Made by a program: the position numbers and the translations under genes. A model generated the notes under the pieces. It was not told the DNA's origin, ran no database searches, and was given only the letters and a program-made list of their open reading frames with translations. Below are positions 29,940 to 39,646 of a stretch of 64,000 nt of DNA, in pieces. This DNA is from Prauserella rugosa. GTDB lineage: Bacteria > Actinomycetota > Actinomycetes > Mycobacteriales > Pseudonocardiaceae. The stretch is from assembly GCF_000719975.1 (NCBI RefSeq), contig NZ_JOIJ01000003.1:186001-250000 (forward strand), read 5' to 3'. Numbering within the stretch: the first letter of the stretch is position 1; every line of letters begins with the position of its first letter.

Positions 29940-32528
29940 TCACGTGGACGAAGCCCAGAACATCGCCGAGGCGACCTGTCCGTACAGCCCCTTCGGGTGG
30001 TCACGGAACAACGGTTCGGTACCGAACAGCACCGCCCTGGCGCCCTGCGGACCGGTGCCGGAGACCACGGACGCCTGCCCCGCCGCGTCCGCAGGGCCGC
30101 CCCCGGCGTCGCCGGCGGGCAGCCAGTGCCCCGACACGAGCGGATCGTCGCCGTAGCGCTGTTCGGCCCGCACGTCGGCGCCGAGGCCGGTGAACCACAA
30201 CGGCGAGTAGACGAACGAGTGCTCCGGTGCGTCAGCGCCCGTTCCCGCGCCGGAGGGACCGTCCCCGCCGGTCATCCGCACCACGCCGTTGGCGTCGCTG
30301 CGCCCCTCGACCGCCGTCACGGGCAGGACACCGGCGGCCTCGTTGAACGCGGCACCGCCGGCACCACGGGTCACCAGGCCGCCGCCGTCGGCGAGGAAGG
30401 CGGCAACGGACCGTCGCGCCTCGGCGTTCAGCTCGCCGTGGACCAGGCCCGTGGAGACGTACAACGTCGACATCTCGCCGAGGTCGAAACCGGCGTTGAG
30501 CGTGTCGGTGGAGACGGTGCGCACGTCGAAGCCGAGGTCACGCAGCACGGCCACCTCGTCGTCGGAGGCCGCCGCGGCCACGACCGGCCGGGCGACCTGT
30601 TCCCCGCCGCCGTGATCCCCGCCTTCGTCCTCACTGCCGCCGGTACGCGCCTTGGCGAAGGCGACTCCGAACCGGTCGGCCGCGACCTCCGCGTGCTCCC
30701 GCGCGGACGCGGGCACGACGAGCGTGCCGTCGCCCCGGCGCGTGAGCGGGACGCCGCGGTCCAGCAGGAACGTCGCGGCCCGCACGTCGGCGCCGTCGGT
30801 CAGGGTCAGCGCCAGGTCGGCTCGCGGCGACGGCGGCAACGACCCGGTCGGTGCCGCCGCGTGCACCGGAGAGGTGCGCACCGCGGGAGCCTCGTCGCCG
30901 GAGGCCCCGACGGCCTTCACCGTGGCACCCCACAGCAGGCCGTGACTCCATCCGGAGATGTCGTACATCTGCGGGACGTCGCCGGAGATGTCCTTGCCGT
31001 CGGCCAGCATCACGTTCGCCAGGCCGCGTTTCGGCTGATGCATGTCGACGACGTACGAGCCCTTCGGATACCGCGTACCGTCCAGGTGGAACGTGTGCTC
31101 GGCACGCCGGACCCGCACGTCGTGGGCGACGAGGTGGTCGACCAGCCGCGCGGCGGCCTTCGCGGAACGCTGCGCGTCGCCCGCCGGGATCACGTAGGCC
31201 CGCGGGAACGCGACCGAGTAACGGTCCTCCTCACCGAAGCCGGGCACGTAGCCGTCGGGGATCTCCCGTTGGGGCTCACCGGCCCAGCCGCGACGGAACA
31301 CCTCGATCTGGTCGTCGATCAACTCCGGTCGGTTCCGGTCCGCGTACTCGACGGCCGCGGAGATCGTCGCGCCCGCCACCTCACGGTTGATGCCCGAGCG
31401 CCTGCGCAGCTCCGAGACCGGCAGTTCGTCGTACTCGGCACGGTTGACCCGCAGCGGCACCTCGACGGTGTGCCCGACCGCGCCGTGGTAGATCGAGTAC
31501 ATCGGCGTGAAGATCGGCGGCCAGTCGTCCCACTCGCCGGGTTCGAAGTCACGGAAGGGAATGTCGGCGCGCGCCGTCTCGTCGTGCCCGAGCTCGCCGA
31601 TCGCCCGTTCCATGCCGAGCGCGTTCTCGTAGGCGTGCTTGAGGTACAGGTCGTACTCGTAGTTCTGGCCGTGTGGCGGCGTTCCGGGTTCGATCAACGT
31701 GGTGCCCGTGTAGCCGTGCTCGTCGATCATCACCAGTGGCTGGGTCTCGATCAGCACGTCGCGCACGGCACGGGACTCCGGCTGGGTCGAGGTGATGTGG
31801 TCCCGGTTGACGTCGAAGCCGGCGGCGTTGACGCGTGTGCCCGCGACCCGGCCGTCCGGGTTGTTGCTCACCGTCAGGTACACGCGGGTCGAGTCGAGCA
31901 ACGCGCGGTCGTCGGCGTCCCTGCTGGTGGCGAGCCGTTCGATGACGTCGAGCGCGCCGTCGGTGCCCTCCCACTCGTCGCCGTGGATGTTGGCGTTGAT
32001 CCACACCGGCGCCTTGTACTCCCGCGCCAGCCGCTCGTCGGCCGCAGCGGCCTTCGGGTCCTGTTCGATGAGCTCGCGCCAGCGCTCCTGCCGCGCGGCC
32101 TCCCGCGGGGACTCCGGCGAGGTCAACGTCACCAGGTACAGATCGCGACCCTGCGTGCTCTGGCCGATCACCTCGGCCGACACGCGATCACTGCGCTCCT
32201 GCAGGTCGTTCAGCTGCGGAGCGATGTCGTGGTACGGCGTGAGCCCGAGCTTGACCGCCTTGTCGTCGGGGTTCTCGGGGAACTCGCGCAGCTGCGTCCG
32301 GCGCGGATAACCCTCGTGGTCCCCGACCGTGCGGTTCTGTCCGGTCGCATCGACGGACCGGGTCTGCTCAGCCGGGGCCGCCGTGCGGACATGCCCACCG
32401 TCGCGGCCGTCGCTCGCCCGGCCCGCGCCGACCGATTCCTGTGCGCCCACGGGCGCCGCGAGTGCAGGCAGGGTCGCCACCACGGCGACCGCGGCGAATA
32501 CCCGGCGAACCGAACGTGCGAGAGCCAC
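29940..32528 (-). CDS. secreted M14 zinc carboxypeptidase, large form
   Basis: An 862-aa exported metallocarboxypeptidase. Residues 1-29 are a signal peptide (VFAAVAVVATLPALAAPVGA). The M14 domain (about 90-400) has the zinc motif HGDE (His182, Glu185), NNPDGR, and a C-terminal His candidate in SIYHGAVGHTVEVPLR. A long C-terminal half (about 420-860) includes a GATase/ThuA-like fold segment (AAFLADGGGLVTRGAGGAAF), seen in large secreted M14 proteins of actinobacteria. The GTG start has ggaggcgca upstream. It probably trims extracellular peptides. The 171-bp region upstream (32529-32699) holds the promoter; no gene is seen there. Confidence 0.88.
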   Translation of the reverse strand: MALARSVRRVFAAVAVVATLPALAAPVGAQESVGAGRASDGRDGGHVRTAAPAEQTRSVDATGQNRTVGDHEGYPRRTQLREFPENPDDKAVKLGLTPYHDIAPQLNDLQERSDRVSAEVIGQSTQGRDLYLVTLTSPESPREAARQERWRELIEQDPKAAAADERLAREYKAPVWINANIHGDEWEGTDGALDVIERLATSRDADDRALLDSTRVYLTVSNNPDGRVAGTRVNAAGFDVNRDHITSTQPESRAVRDVLIETQPLVMIDEHGYTGTTLIEPGTPPHGQNYEYDLYLKHAYENALGMERAIGELGHDETARADIPFRDFEPGEWDDWPPIFTPMYSIYHGAVGHTVEVPLRVNRAEYDELPVSELRRRSGINREVAGATISAAVEYADRNRPELIDDQIEVFRRGWAGEPQREIPDGYVPGFGEEDRYSVAFPRAYVIPAGDAQRSAKAAARLVDHLVAHDVRVRRAEHTFHLDGTRYPKGSYVVDMHQPKRGLANVMLADGKDISGDVPQMYDISGWSHGLLWGATVKAVGASGDEAPAVRTSPVHAAAPTGSLPPSPRADLALTLTDGADVRAATFLLDRGVPLTRRGDGTLVVPASAREHAEVAADRFGVAFAKARTGGSEDEGGDHGGGEQVARPVVAAAASDDEVAVLRDLGFDVRTVSTDTLNAGFDLGEMSTLYVSTGLVHGELNAEARRSVAAFLADGGGLVTRGAGGAAFNEAAGVLPVTAVEGRSDANGVVRMTGGDGPSGAGTGADAPEHSFVYSPLWFTGLGADVRAEQRYGDDPLVSGHWLPAGDAGGGPADAAGQASVVSGTGPQGARAVLFGTEPLFRDHPKGLYGQVASAMFWASST

Positions 32529-32699
32529 TGCGCCTCCTGTCCGACGTGCACATGACGTCCGGGACGTCCCGAACGGCCCGAATCGGAGGCACAGCCTTTC
32601 GCACCGCTAACGATCTCCGCAAGAGCCCGCGCGTAACGCCGACGTAAAGGAGCAGTCCGCCCCGACCGGCCGGTGTGGACGCACGCGCTGTTCCGCGGG

Positions 32700-32822
32700 T
32701 CAGCCGCCGAACAACTGGACGAGCTTGCGAGCCAGCTCCACCGCGCCGTAGGCGAACGGCAGGCCCACCCACACCCAGGCGACGATCAGCAGGCCCCTGC
32801 GCCGTGTCGACATCTCGCTCAT
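32700..32822 (-). CDS. 40-aa MFS transporter small subunit
   Basis: A 40-residue membrane peptide, too short for most gene callers. It begins MSEMSTRRRGLLIVAWVWVG, continues LPFAYGAVELARKLVQLFGG and has one transmembrane helix. Its ATG overlaps the stop of the upstream OFA transporter (atga at 32819-32822), so it is translationally coupled. Peptides of this kind sit beside OFA-type MFS transporters in many actinobacteria and are annotated there as a small subunit; their exact role is not established. Confidence 0.8.
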   Translation of the reverse strand: MSEMSTRRRGLLIVAWVWVGLPFAYGAVELARKLVQLFGG

Positions 32823-34177
32823 CGGGTCTCCTTCGTGGCGTCGGCCGGTTCACCTTCCGGCTCGTGGAAACGCGGGTTCACCGGGCGCACGAACTCGTTG
32901 GCGATGAACCCGACGATCAGCAGGCCCATCATGATCAGCAGCGACATCGAGAACAGGTCCGGACCCTGCTTGCCTGCCGCCTCCTGACTGTCGGCGATCG
33001 CGTTGACGATCAGCGGCCCGAGCACACCGGCGGTCGACCACGCGGTAAGCAGCCGTCCGTGGATGGCACCGACCTGGTACGTGCCGAACAGGTCCTTCAG
33101 GTACGCCGGGATCGTGGCGAATCCGCCGCCGTAGAACGACAGGATCAGCGCCGCGGCCACGACGAACAGGAACTTCGACGAGTTGGTGGTCAGCGCGATC
33201 ACCAGATACAGCAGCGCACCCACGCCGAGGTACAGCCGGTAGATGTTCTTGCGGCCCACCAGGTCCGACGTGGACGACCACACGAAGCGGCCGAGCATGT
33301 TGGTCAGCGACAGCAGTCCCACGAAGCCGGCTGCGGCCGCGGCGCTCACCGGTGCCGACGTCTCACGGAAGAACTCGCTGATCATCGGCGAGGCCTTCTC
33401 CAGGATGCCGATGCCCGCGGTGACGTTCAGGCACAGCACGACCCACAGCAGCCAGAACTGCGGGGTGCGCAGGGCGTTGTTGGCCGAGACCGAGATGGAC
33501 CGCCCGCCGGCCTGCTCGATCGGCTTGCCCGGCGGTGTCCAATCGGGAGCCGGGACGCGCACCAGGAACACACCCAGCGACATGAATCCGAAGTAGACGA
33601 TGCCGTGCACCAGCATCGTCGTGGCGATGCCGCCGGACTCGGTGCCGAACCAGTCGAGCATCTGACTCGACCACGGCGAGGCGATCAGCGCCCCGCCACC
33701 GAAGCCCATGATGGCGATTCCCGTGGCCATACCGGGCCGGTCGGGGAACCACTTCATCAGCGTGGAGACCGGGGAGATGTACCCGATCCCGAGCCCGACA
33801 CCGCCCACGACGCCGTAGCCCAGCACGACGAGCCAGAACTGCTCGGTCGCCACGCCGAGCGCCGAGACGAGGAAACCCGACGAGAAGCAGGTCATCGACA
33901 CGAACATCGCCCAGCGCGGGCCGTTGCGTTCCACGAGGGTGCCGCCGAACGCGGCCGACAGCCCCAGCATCACGATCGCGAGCTGGAAGGGCAGCGCGCT
34001 CTGCGTCCCGCTCAACCCGAGGGAGCCCTCGAGCGGCGGCTTGAACACGCTCCACGCGTACACCTGCCCGATCGCCAGATGCACGGCCAGCGCGGCAGGT
34101 GGGACCAGCCACCGGCTCCAGTCAGCCGGTGCGATCGTGCGAGAACGGTCGAGGAATCCGATGGCCAAGTCCGTCAC
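32819..34177 (-). CDS. OFA-family MFS transporter (oxalate/formate antiporter type)
   Basis: A 452-aa, 12-helix major facilitator. Family landmarks are GQVYAWSVFKPPL in helix 1, the MFS loop GGTLVERNGPRWAM, and a helix-8 region SLTNMLGRFVWSSTSDLVGR. OFA members exchange oxalate/formate or carry pyruvate and other monocarboxylates. Annotated start GTG 34177 is only 1-2 bp from ggaga; the TTG three codons later (34168) has better spacing and may be the true start. Divergent from fdhD by about 100 bp, which suggests formate or a related acid as substrate. Confidence 0.9.
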   Translation of the reverse strand: MTDLAIGFLDRSRTIAPADWSRWLVPPAALAVHLAIGQVYAWSVFKPPLEGSLGLSGTQSALPFQLAIVMLGLSAAFGGTLVERNGPRWAMFVSMTCFSSGFLVSALGVATEQFWLVVLGYGVVGGVGLGIGYISPVSTLMKWFPDRPGMATGIAIMGFGGGALIASPWSSQMLDWFGTESGGIATTMLVHGIVYFGFMSLGVFLVRVPAPDWTPPGKPIEQAGGRSISVSANNALRTPQFWLLWVVLCLNVTAGIGILEKASPMISEFFRETSAPVSAAAAAGFVGLLSLTNMLGRFVWSSTSDLVGRKNIYRLYLGVGALLYLVIALTTNSSKFLFVVAAALILSFYGGGFATIPAYLKDLFGTYQVGAIHGRLLTAWSTAGVLGPLIVNAIADSQEAAGKQGPDLFSMSLLIMMGLLIVGFIANEFVRPVNPRFHEPEGEPADATKETR

Positions 34178-34276
34178 TCTCCTACGCTGGAGTCATAGGT
34201 GTGCGCGGCCACCGTATGCCAACGGCCCGCCCGCGCACAGCCCGAACCCCCGACCGATGTCTGGAGTGACGCCCTG

Positions 34277-35104
34277 ATGGGCAGAGTGACGGTGCGCCGA
34301 CCGGTGCGCATGCTCACCGAGAACACGGCGCGAACCAGGCCGGACGCGCTCGCGGCCGAGGAACCGCTCGAACTGCGCGTGTCCGGATCACCCCTCGCCG
34401 TGACGATGCGCACGCCGGGCCACGACGTGGAACTCGCACACGGATTCCTCCTGTCCGAAGGCGTCATCGGCGCCAGGGAGGACGTCTCCACGGCACGGTA
34501 CTGCGCGGGGACCGACGACGAGGGACGTAATACGTACAACGTCCTCGACGTCGCACTCGCCCCCGGCGTCGCACCACCCGATCCGGGCGTGGAACGGAAC
34601 TTCTACACGACGTCCTCGTGCGGCGTGTGCGGCAAGGCGGCACTCGACGCGGTGAAACTGCGCACCCGCTTCTCCCCCGCCGGCGCCTCGCTGAGCGTGA
34701 CCCCGGAGATGCTCGCCACACTGCCGGACACACTGCGCGCCAAGCAGAAGGTGTTCGCCTCGACCGGCGGGCTGCACGCGGCGGCCCTGTTCACCGCCGA
34801 CGGCACGATTTCGGACGTACGCGAGGACGTCGGCAGGCACAACGCGGTCGACAAGGTGCTCGGCAAGGCACTCCTCGACGGGATCGTGCCCGGACACGAC
34901 CGTGGACTGCTCGTGTCCGGACGTGCCTCGTTCGAACTGGTGCAGAAGACCGCGATGGCGGGTATCCCGCTACTGGCCGCCGTCTCCGCTCCGTCCTCAC
35001 TGGCCGTGGAGCTGGCGGACGAGCAGGGTATGACGCTGATCGGGTTCCTGCGAGGCTCGAGCATGAACATCTACACGGGAGGGAACCGCGTTGCCGAGAC
35101 ATAG
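34277..35104 (+). CDS. fdhD: formate dehydrogenase accessory sulfurtransferase FdhD
   Basis: A 275-aa FdhD that transfers sulfur from IscS to the molybdenum cofactor of formate dehydrogenase. The reactive CxxC is Cys115/Cys118 in SSCGVCGK. Family blocks include [34 protein letters not shown] and [21 protein letters not shown] 34277 is preferred over an upstream in-frame ATG at 34199, whose extension is unlike the family. No formate dehydrogenase subunit is in the window. Its end overlaps the next gene by 14 bp. The divergent OFA transporter strengthens a formate link. Confidence 0.95.
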   Translation: MGRVTVRRPVRMLTENTARTRPDALAAEEPLELRVSGSPLAVTMRTPGHDVELAHGFLLSEGVIGAREDVSTARYCAGTDDEGRNTYNVLDVALAPGVAPPDPGVERNFYTTSSCGVCGKAALDAVKLRTRFSPAGASLSVTPEMLATLPDTLRAKQKVFASTGGLHAAALFTADGTISDVREDVGRHNAVDKVLGKALLDGIVPGHDRGLLVSGRASFELVQKTAMAGIPLLAAVSAPSSLAVELADEQGMTLIGFLRGSSMNIYTGGNRVAET

Positions 35105-35975
35105 GGCTGCCGCATCGCCCAGTCGGAGGTCGTTCCTGCTGGGTGGGACGGCGGCCCTCGCCACGGCGGGATTCGCCACACTGTGCGGCTCGTCGTCGGC
35201 GCAGGGGACGCTGACCCGGATCACCCCCGACATCCACTCCGAACAGGTCTACTCGCGGGCACGTGGCCAGCACGTGCACATGGTGCTGATGCTGCCCAGC
35301 GCCGTGCCGTCCCGGCATCTGCCCATGGTGGTGCAGCTGCACGCGCGCGGCGGCACCGCGCGGCGGTCGTCGCCGAACGGCCTCGTCCCGCACCTGGCGC
35401 AGGAGGTGGCCGCGGGCACGGTACGGCCGTTCGGCGTGGTCGCGGTCGACGGCGGCGAGTACTCCTACTGGCACGAGTCGACACCCGGCGACGATCCGAT
35501 GGCCATGCTGCTCGACGAACTGCCCGGATGGCTGGCCGAACGCGGCCTCGGCGGCCTCGACGGGCAGCCGTTCGCGGTGACCGGAACGTCGATGGGCGGG
35601 TTCGGGGCGCTGGTCTACACCCGCTTCCGGCACGAACGCGGCAATCCGGTGACGGCGGCGGGCGTGGTGGCTCCCGCGCTGATGACCGAGTGGTCCGAGA
35701 TGGAGGAACGCGATGCGTTCCGCAACGCCGACGAGTGGGCCGAACTCGATCCGCTGCGCAACGTCGACGCCCTCGGCGATGCCGCACTCGGCGTGTGGTG
35801 CGGCACGTCCGACTGGTTCGTCGACGGCACGCGGCGGTTCGTCCGCAAGGCCCGCCCGGACGTGGTGTATTTCGGCGAAGGCGGACACACGGGCGACTTC
35901 TACACCGGAGTCGTGCCGGACGTCGTCCGGTTCCTCGGCGGGCACGCCCCGAATCTGGACGAGCTGCGCAGCTGA
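35091..35975 (+). CDS. Tat-exported alpha/beta hydrolase (esterase-like)
   Basis: A 294-aa secreted hydrolase. [20 protein letters not shown] is a clear twin-arginine signal. The nucleophile elbow is GTSMGG (Ser167), the acid candidate lies in WCGTSDWF, and His is in GGHTGDFY; the layout resembles esterase D and mycolyltransferase-like (Ag85) enzymes. The start is TTG with gggaggg 6-7 bp upstream; no other in-frame start allows the full Tat signal. It overlaps fdhD by 14 bp, so the two are co-translated, although a functional link is not obvious. Convergent with the MEDS gene, 33 bp apart. Confidence 0.82.
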   Translation: MPRHRAAASPSRRSFLLGGTAALATAGFATLCGSSSAQGTLTRITPDIHSEQVYSRARGQHVHMVLMLPSAVPSRHLPMVVQLHARGGTARRSSPNGLVPHLAQEVAAGTVRPFGVVAVDGGEYSYWHESTPGDDPMAMLLDELPGWLAERGLGGLDGQPFAVTGTSMGGFGALVYTRFRHERGNPVTAAGVVAPALMTEWSEMEERDAFRNADEWAELDPLRNVDALGDAALGVWCGTSDWFVDGTRRFVRKARPDVVYFGEGGHTGDFYTGVVPDVVRFLGGHAPNLDELRS

Positions 35976-36008
35976 CCCCCGCCCGTGACGCGGCGGGATC
36001 GGACAGGG

Positions 36009-36974
36009 TCAGCGGAACCAGACGCGGGTGGCCGTGTGGTCGCTTCCCCGGTGGGTACGGACCAAATCGGACAGCCGGTTCACGAGGAACAGACCACGGC
36101 CGCCCAGCCGGTCGGGCGGAGGCGGCACGCGGCCGGCGAGCGGATCGGTGTGCCGCCCGGCATCGTCCACCTGGCACACGACCGAGTCCCCGTCCTCGGG
36201 GTCCTGCTCCCGCCACACCCGCAGGGTCCCGGATCCGCCGCCGTGCTGGACGCTGTTGGCGGTCAGCTCCCCCACCACGACGGCGACGTCCTCGAGCCGA
36301 TGCCGGGCGATCCCGTAGCACTCGGCGTGCGCGGTGGCGTACCGGCGGGCCTCGGCCAACGTGTGCAGGTCGAAGCCGAACGCCGGGACGTCGGGTGGCG
36401 GGGTCAACGGCCGATTGCAGCCCGCGACGACACCGGCGGGCACGTAGGTACCGCTGGCGTGGGGGCCGTGTTCGTCGATCAGTTCCGGGTGGGTGGCGGC
36501 CGCGTCGGCGATGATCGACGGTGCGAGCGTGGTCGCGTCGTAGGGACACAGGATCGTCGCGCGCCTGCCGTCGAACGCGTCGTTGATGAGCGCCTCGTGT
36601 TCGAGGGCCGCCAGGTACTCGGTGCTGGTCCGATCGGACCAGATCGGCTCACCGACGAGCCGGACGTGTCCGGTGTACCCGTCCGCGAACGGGCGCAGAA
36701 GTCCACCGATGATCCCGGTCGGATTGCGGGCCACCTCGGCCATGTCCACGAGGTCCACGGCGGTGGCGTCGGCGGTGCCGAGCGCGCGCCGCACGGCCGC
36801 CAGGCGTACACCCGGCAGCGCGACGGCCACCGGCTCACCGGCCGCGATCCCGTCGCGGACGAACGGAACGATCGTGTTCAGATAGCCGACGTCGTTCCGG
36901 TAGACCAGTGCCTGGTGCGAAAGCCCGAGGGATTCCCGTACACCGGAACCGTCGATCCCGCTGCTGCTGACCAC
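36009..36974 (-). CDS. MEDS plus HATPase anti-sigma regulator (RsbA-like)
   Basis: A 321-aa two-domain regulator. The N-terminal MEDS domain (about 15-170) begins LSHQALVYRNDVGYLNTIVP and includes VRLVGEPIWSDRTSTEY. The C-terminal HATPase_c domain (about 205-321) has an N-box GELTANSVQHGGG and a G-box GGRGLFLVNRLSDLV. It lacks a phosphoacceptor His domain, as in RsbW/SpoIIAB-type anti-sigma kinases. It probably binds a sigma factor or anti-anti-sigma factor and responds to a small signal through MEDS. The start is GTG. No partner sigma factor or STAS protein lies nearby. Confidence 0.85.
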   Translation of the reverse strand: MVSSSGIDGSGVRESLGLSHQALVYRNDVGYLNTIVPFVRDGIAAGEPVAVALPGVRLAAVRRALGTADATAVDLVDMAEVARNPTGIIGGLLRPFADGYTGHVRLVGEPIWSDRTSTEYLAALEHEALINDAFDGRRATILCPYDATTLAPSIIADAAATHPELIDEHGPHASGTYVPAGVVAGCNRPLTPPPDVPAFGFDLHTLAEARRYATAHAECYGIARHRLEDVAVVVGELTANSVQHGGGSGTLRVWREQDPEDGDSVVCQVDDAGRHTDPLAGRVPPPPDRLGGRGLFLVNRLSDLVRTHRGSDHTATRVWFR

Positions 36975-37073
36975 AGCCTGGATTCCTCTTCGCGTCGACG
37001 CACCCTACCGGGGAGCGGATAGCCCGCTACCGACGCGCCGAAACCTCGCATCCGAGGACTGTTCCGACGGGGT

Positions 37074-37379
37074 TCACCACACGCGGTTGATGATGCCGAG
37101 CAACCAGAATCCCAGCGCGACCCCTGCCGCGACGAGCGCGGTCCAGCCGAGGCGCTGCCGGTCGTCGGATGCGCCCCGCGCCCGCCACGCCCCGAAGGAG
37201 GCCAGCCCGAACGAGGCCAGCGGCAGGAGCGGCCACAGGGACGTGCGCGTGATCATCGCGGCCACGCACACCAGCATGAACACGCCCAGCGCGGCGGCGA
37301 GCACCAGCTGCACCCGCGGGTGCCTCAGCCGGAGCGCTTCGACCAGACGTGCCGTCACGTCACCGGATTCGCTCACCAT
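37074..37379 (-). CDS. small membrane protein, hypothetical
   Basis: A 101-aa protein with three predicted transmembrane helices: LVLAAALGVFMLVCVAAMI, LWPLLPLASFGLASF and WTALVAAGVALGFWLLGII. A charged 20-residue N-terminus and an Arg/Asp loop (RARGASDDRQRL) lie between helices 2 and 3. The ATG at 37379 has ggggac upstream; a second ATG at 37391 is possible. It lies 96 bp beyond the clpX stop on the same strand. Function unknown. Confidence 0.7.
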   Translation of the reverse strand: MVSESGDVTARLVEALRLRHPRVQLVLAAALGVFMLVCVAAMITRTSLWPLLPLASFGLASFGAWRARGASDDRQRLGWTALVAAGVALGFWLLGIINRVW

Positions 37380-37475
37380 GTCCCCAGGCATTCACGGCGC
37401 AGGCCGCGCGTGCCGCCGAGTCCTGCGATGTCGTCATGTGCGGATTGTGTCTCGGAGTGCGGGAAGTCCACCTGG

Positions 37476-38771
37476 TCAGGCGGACTTCTCCCCGCGCTCA
37501 CCGCTGCGACGACGGGACGGCTGCCGCGACACGATCGTCGGGTTCACGTTCTCCCGCACCGTCTGCTCGGTGATGACGACCTTGGCCACGTCCTCCCTGC
37601 TCGGGATGTCGTACATGACCGGCTGGAGAACCTCCTCCATGATCGCCCGCAGTCCACGCGCACCGGTGCCGCGCAGCAACGCCTGGTCGGCGATGGCCTC
37701 GAGCGCGGTGTCGGTGAACTCGAGCTCGACGTTGTCCATCTCGAACAGCTTCGTGTACTGCTTCGTCAGGGCGTTGCGCGGCTCGGTCAGGATCTTCACC
37801 AGCGCCGTCTTGTCGAGGTTGGTCACGCTCGCCATCACCGGCACTCGGCCGATGAACTCGGGGATCAACCCGAACTTGATCAGGTCCTCCGGCATCGTCT
37901 CGCTGAACACGTCGCTCTGCGCGATCTCCTGCTTGGTACGGATCTCCGCGCCGAAGCCGAGGCCACGCTTGCCGACGCGTTCGTTGACGATCTGCTCCAG
38001 CCCGGCGAAGGCACCGGCGACGATGAACAACACGTTGGTCGTGTCGATCTGGATGAACTCCTGGTGCGGGTGCTTGCGGCCGCCCTGCGGGGGCACCGCC
38101 GCGGTCGTTCCCTCCAGGATCTTCAGCAGCGCCTGCTGCACGCCCTCGCCCGACACGTCACGCGTGATGGACGGGTTCTCGGACTTGCGGGCGATCTTGT
38201 CGACCTCGTCGATGTAGATGATGCCCGTCTCGGCGCGTTTGACGTCGTAGTCGGCGGCCTGGATGAGCTTGAGGAGGATGTTCTCGACATCCTCGCCGAC
38301 GTAGCCCGCCTCGGTCAGCGCCGTCGCGTCGGCGATAGCGAACGGGACGTTCAGCATCTTCGCGAGCGTCTGGGCGAGATAGGTCTTGCCGCAGCCGGTC
38401 GGCCCGAGCATGAGGATGTTCGACTTGGCGAGCTCGACGGGCTCGTCCTTCGAGTCCTTGGGGCCCGTCTTGCCCTGCGACTGGATGCGCTTGTAGTGGT
38501 TGTACACCGCGACGGCCAGCGCGCGCTTCGCCTCGTCCTGGCCGATGATGTACTGCTCGAGGAACTCGTGGATCTCCGCGGGCTTGGGCAGTTCGTCGAG
38601 CTTGACGTCGCCCGCCTCGGCGAGTTCCTCCTCGATGATCTCGTTGCAGAGATCGATGCACTCATCGCAGATGTAGACCCCGGGTCCGGCGATGAGCTTC
38701 TTCACCTGTTTTTGGCTCTTACCGCAGAACGAGCACTTGAGCAGGTCGCCGCCCTCGCCGATGCGTGCCAT
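37476..38771 (-). CDS. clpX: ATP-dependent Clp protease ATP-binding subunit ClpX
   Basis: A 431-aa AAA+ unfoldase that feeds substrates to ClpP. An N-terminal C4 zinc-binding domain ([11 protein letters not shown] and [10 protein letters not shown]) is followed by Walker A GPTGCGKT, the pore loop GYVGED, Walker [11 protein letters not shown], and the IGF-like region GLGFGAEI that docks on ClpP. The start [13 protein letters not shown] is the family start; the upstream frame to 38840 is rejected. A 23-bp hairpin separates it from clpP2, so it probably has its own promoter in 38772-38936. Confidence 0.97.
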   Translation of the reverse strand: MARIGEGGDLLKCSFCGKSQKQVKKLIAGPGVYICDECIDLCNEIIEEELAEAGDVKLDELPKPAEIHEFLEQYIIGQDEAKRALAVAVYNHYKRIQSQGKTGPKDSKDEPVELAKSNILMLGPTGCGKTYLAQTLAKMLNVPFAIADATALTEAGYVGEDVENILLKLIQAADYDVKRAETGIIYIDEVDKIARKSENPSITRDVSGEGVQQALLKILEGTTAAVPPQGGRKHPHQEFIQIDTTNVLFIVAGAFAGLEQIVNERVGKRGLGFGAEIRTKQEIAQSDVFSETMPEDLIKFGLIPEFIGRVPVMASVTNLDKTALVKILTEPRNALTKQYTKLFEMDNVELEFTDTALEAIADQALLRGTGARGLRAIMEEVLQPVMYDIPSREDVAKVVITEQTVRENVNPTIVSRQPSRRRSGERGEKSA

Positions 38772-38936
38772 GGCCGTTGACCTCGTCCCCTCCGGTGCGT
38801 CAGGCGCACCTGACTCGTCTCGGTGCCGCCTGGTGAACACAGTGAACAGGCGCCACGCGCTGTCTCTTGACGGTACCCGTCACCCGGGACCGATGGGAGC
38901 CCGCCGCATCAACTCGGACGGTCTTCCCGACACGAT

Positions 38937-38989
38937 AGCCCGCCGGGCGGGGGCGTGTCTGGCGACGACACGCTCCCGCCCGGCGGGCT
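38937..38989 (-). terminator. hairpin terminator between clpP2 and clpX
   Basis: Arms 38937-38959 and 38967-38989 pair over 23 bp with one G-U, loop tggcgac. It starts 6 bp after the clpP2 stop. It is the longest stem in the window and should stop most clpP1P2 transcripts before clpX. Confidence 0.85.
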
Positions 38990-38994
38990 GTGGG

Positions 38995-39621
38995 TCACTT
39001 CCCTGCGCCCTTGCGGTACGCGAGGACCTCGTCGATGATCCCGTACTCCTTGGCCTCCTCGGCCGTCAGGATCTTGTCGCGCTCGACGTCCCTGCGGACC
39101 TCTTCCTCGCTCTTGTCGGTGTGCTGAGCCAGCGTCGTCTCCATGAGGCGGCGGATGCGCTGGATCTCGGCCGCCTGGATCTCCAGGTCGGACACCTGGC
39201 CGTAGGTGCCTTCGGTGGCCGGCTGGTGGATCAGCACGCGCGAGTTCGGCAGCGCCATGCGCTTGCCCTTGGTGCCCGCCGCCAGCAGCACGGCCGCCGC
39301 GGACGCGGCCTGGCCGAGCACGACGGTCTGGATGTCGGGCCGCACGAACTGCATCGTGTCGTAGATCGCCATGAGAGCGGTGAAGGAACCGCCGGGCGAG
39401 TTGATGTAGATCGTGATGTCGCGGTCCGGGTCCTCGTGCTCGAGGTGCAGCAGCTGGGCCATCACGTCGTTGGCGGAGGCGTCGTCCACCTGCACGCCGA
39501 GCATGATCTGACGCTCTTCGTAGAGCTTGTTGTACGGGTTCGACTCCTTGACCCCGTAGCTGGTGCGCTCCACGTAGGAGGGCATCACGTACCGGGACTG
39601 AGGAAGCTGGAAGTTGTTCAT
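38995..39621 (-). CDS. clpP2: Clp protease proteolytic subunit ClpP2
   Basis: A 208-aa serine peptidase S14. The catalytic Ser is Ser107 (GQAASAA) and His is His132 (IHQPA). INSPGGSFTALMAIYDTMQ is diagnostic, and the Asp lies in VERDKILTAEE. It forms the mixed ClpP1P2 barrel typical of actinobacteria. ATG 39621 begins MNNFQLPQSRYVMPSY; the frame extending upstream overlaps clpP1 and is not family-like. It is 25 bp downstream of clpP1, one operon. Confidence 0.96.
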   Translation of the reverse strand: MNNFQLPQSRYVMPSYVERTSYGVKESNPYNKLYEERQIMLGVQVDDASANDVMAQLLHLEHEDPDRDITIYINSPGGSFTALMAIYDTMQFVRPDIQTVVLGQAASAAAVLLAAGTKGKRMALPNSRVLIHQPATEGTYGQVSDLEIQAAEIQRIRRLMETTLAQHTDKSEEEVRRDVERDKILTAEEAKEYGIIDEVLAYRKGAGK

Positions 39622-39646
39622 CGGTGTTCTCCTTCTCCGATCCCGG

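Noticed and set aside
29997..32555. 852-codon open frame on the + strand opposite the M14 carboxypeptidase
   Set aside because: Same shadow effect; no recognisable domain, and the minus frame has a signal peptide and zinc motif.
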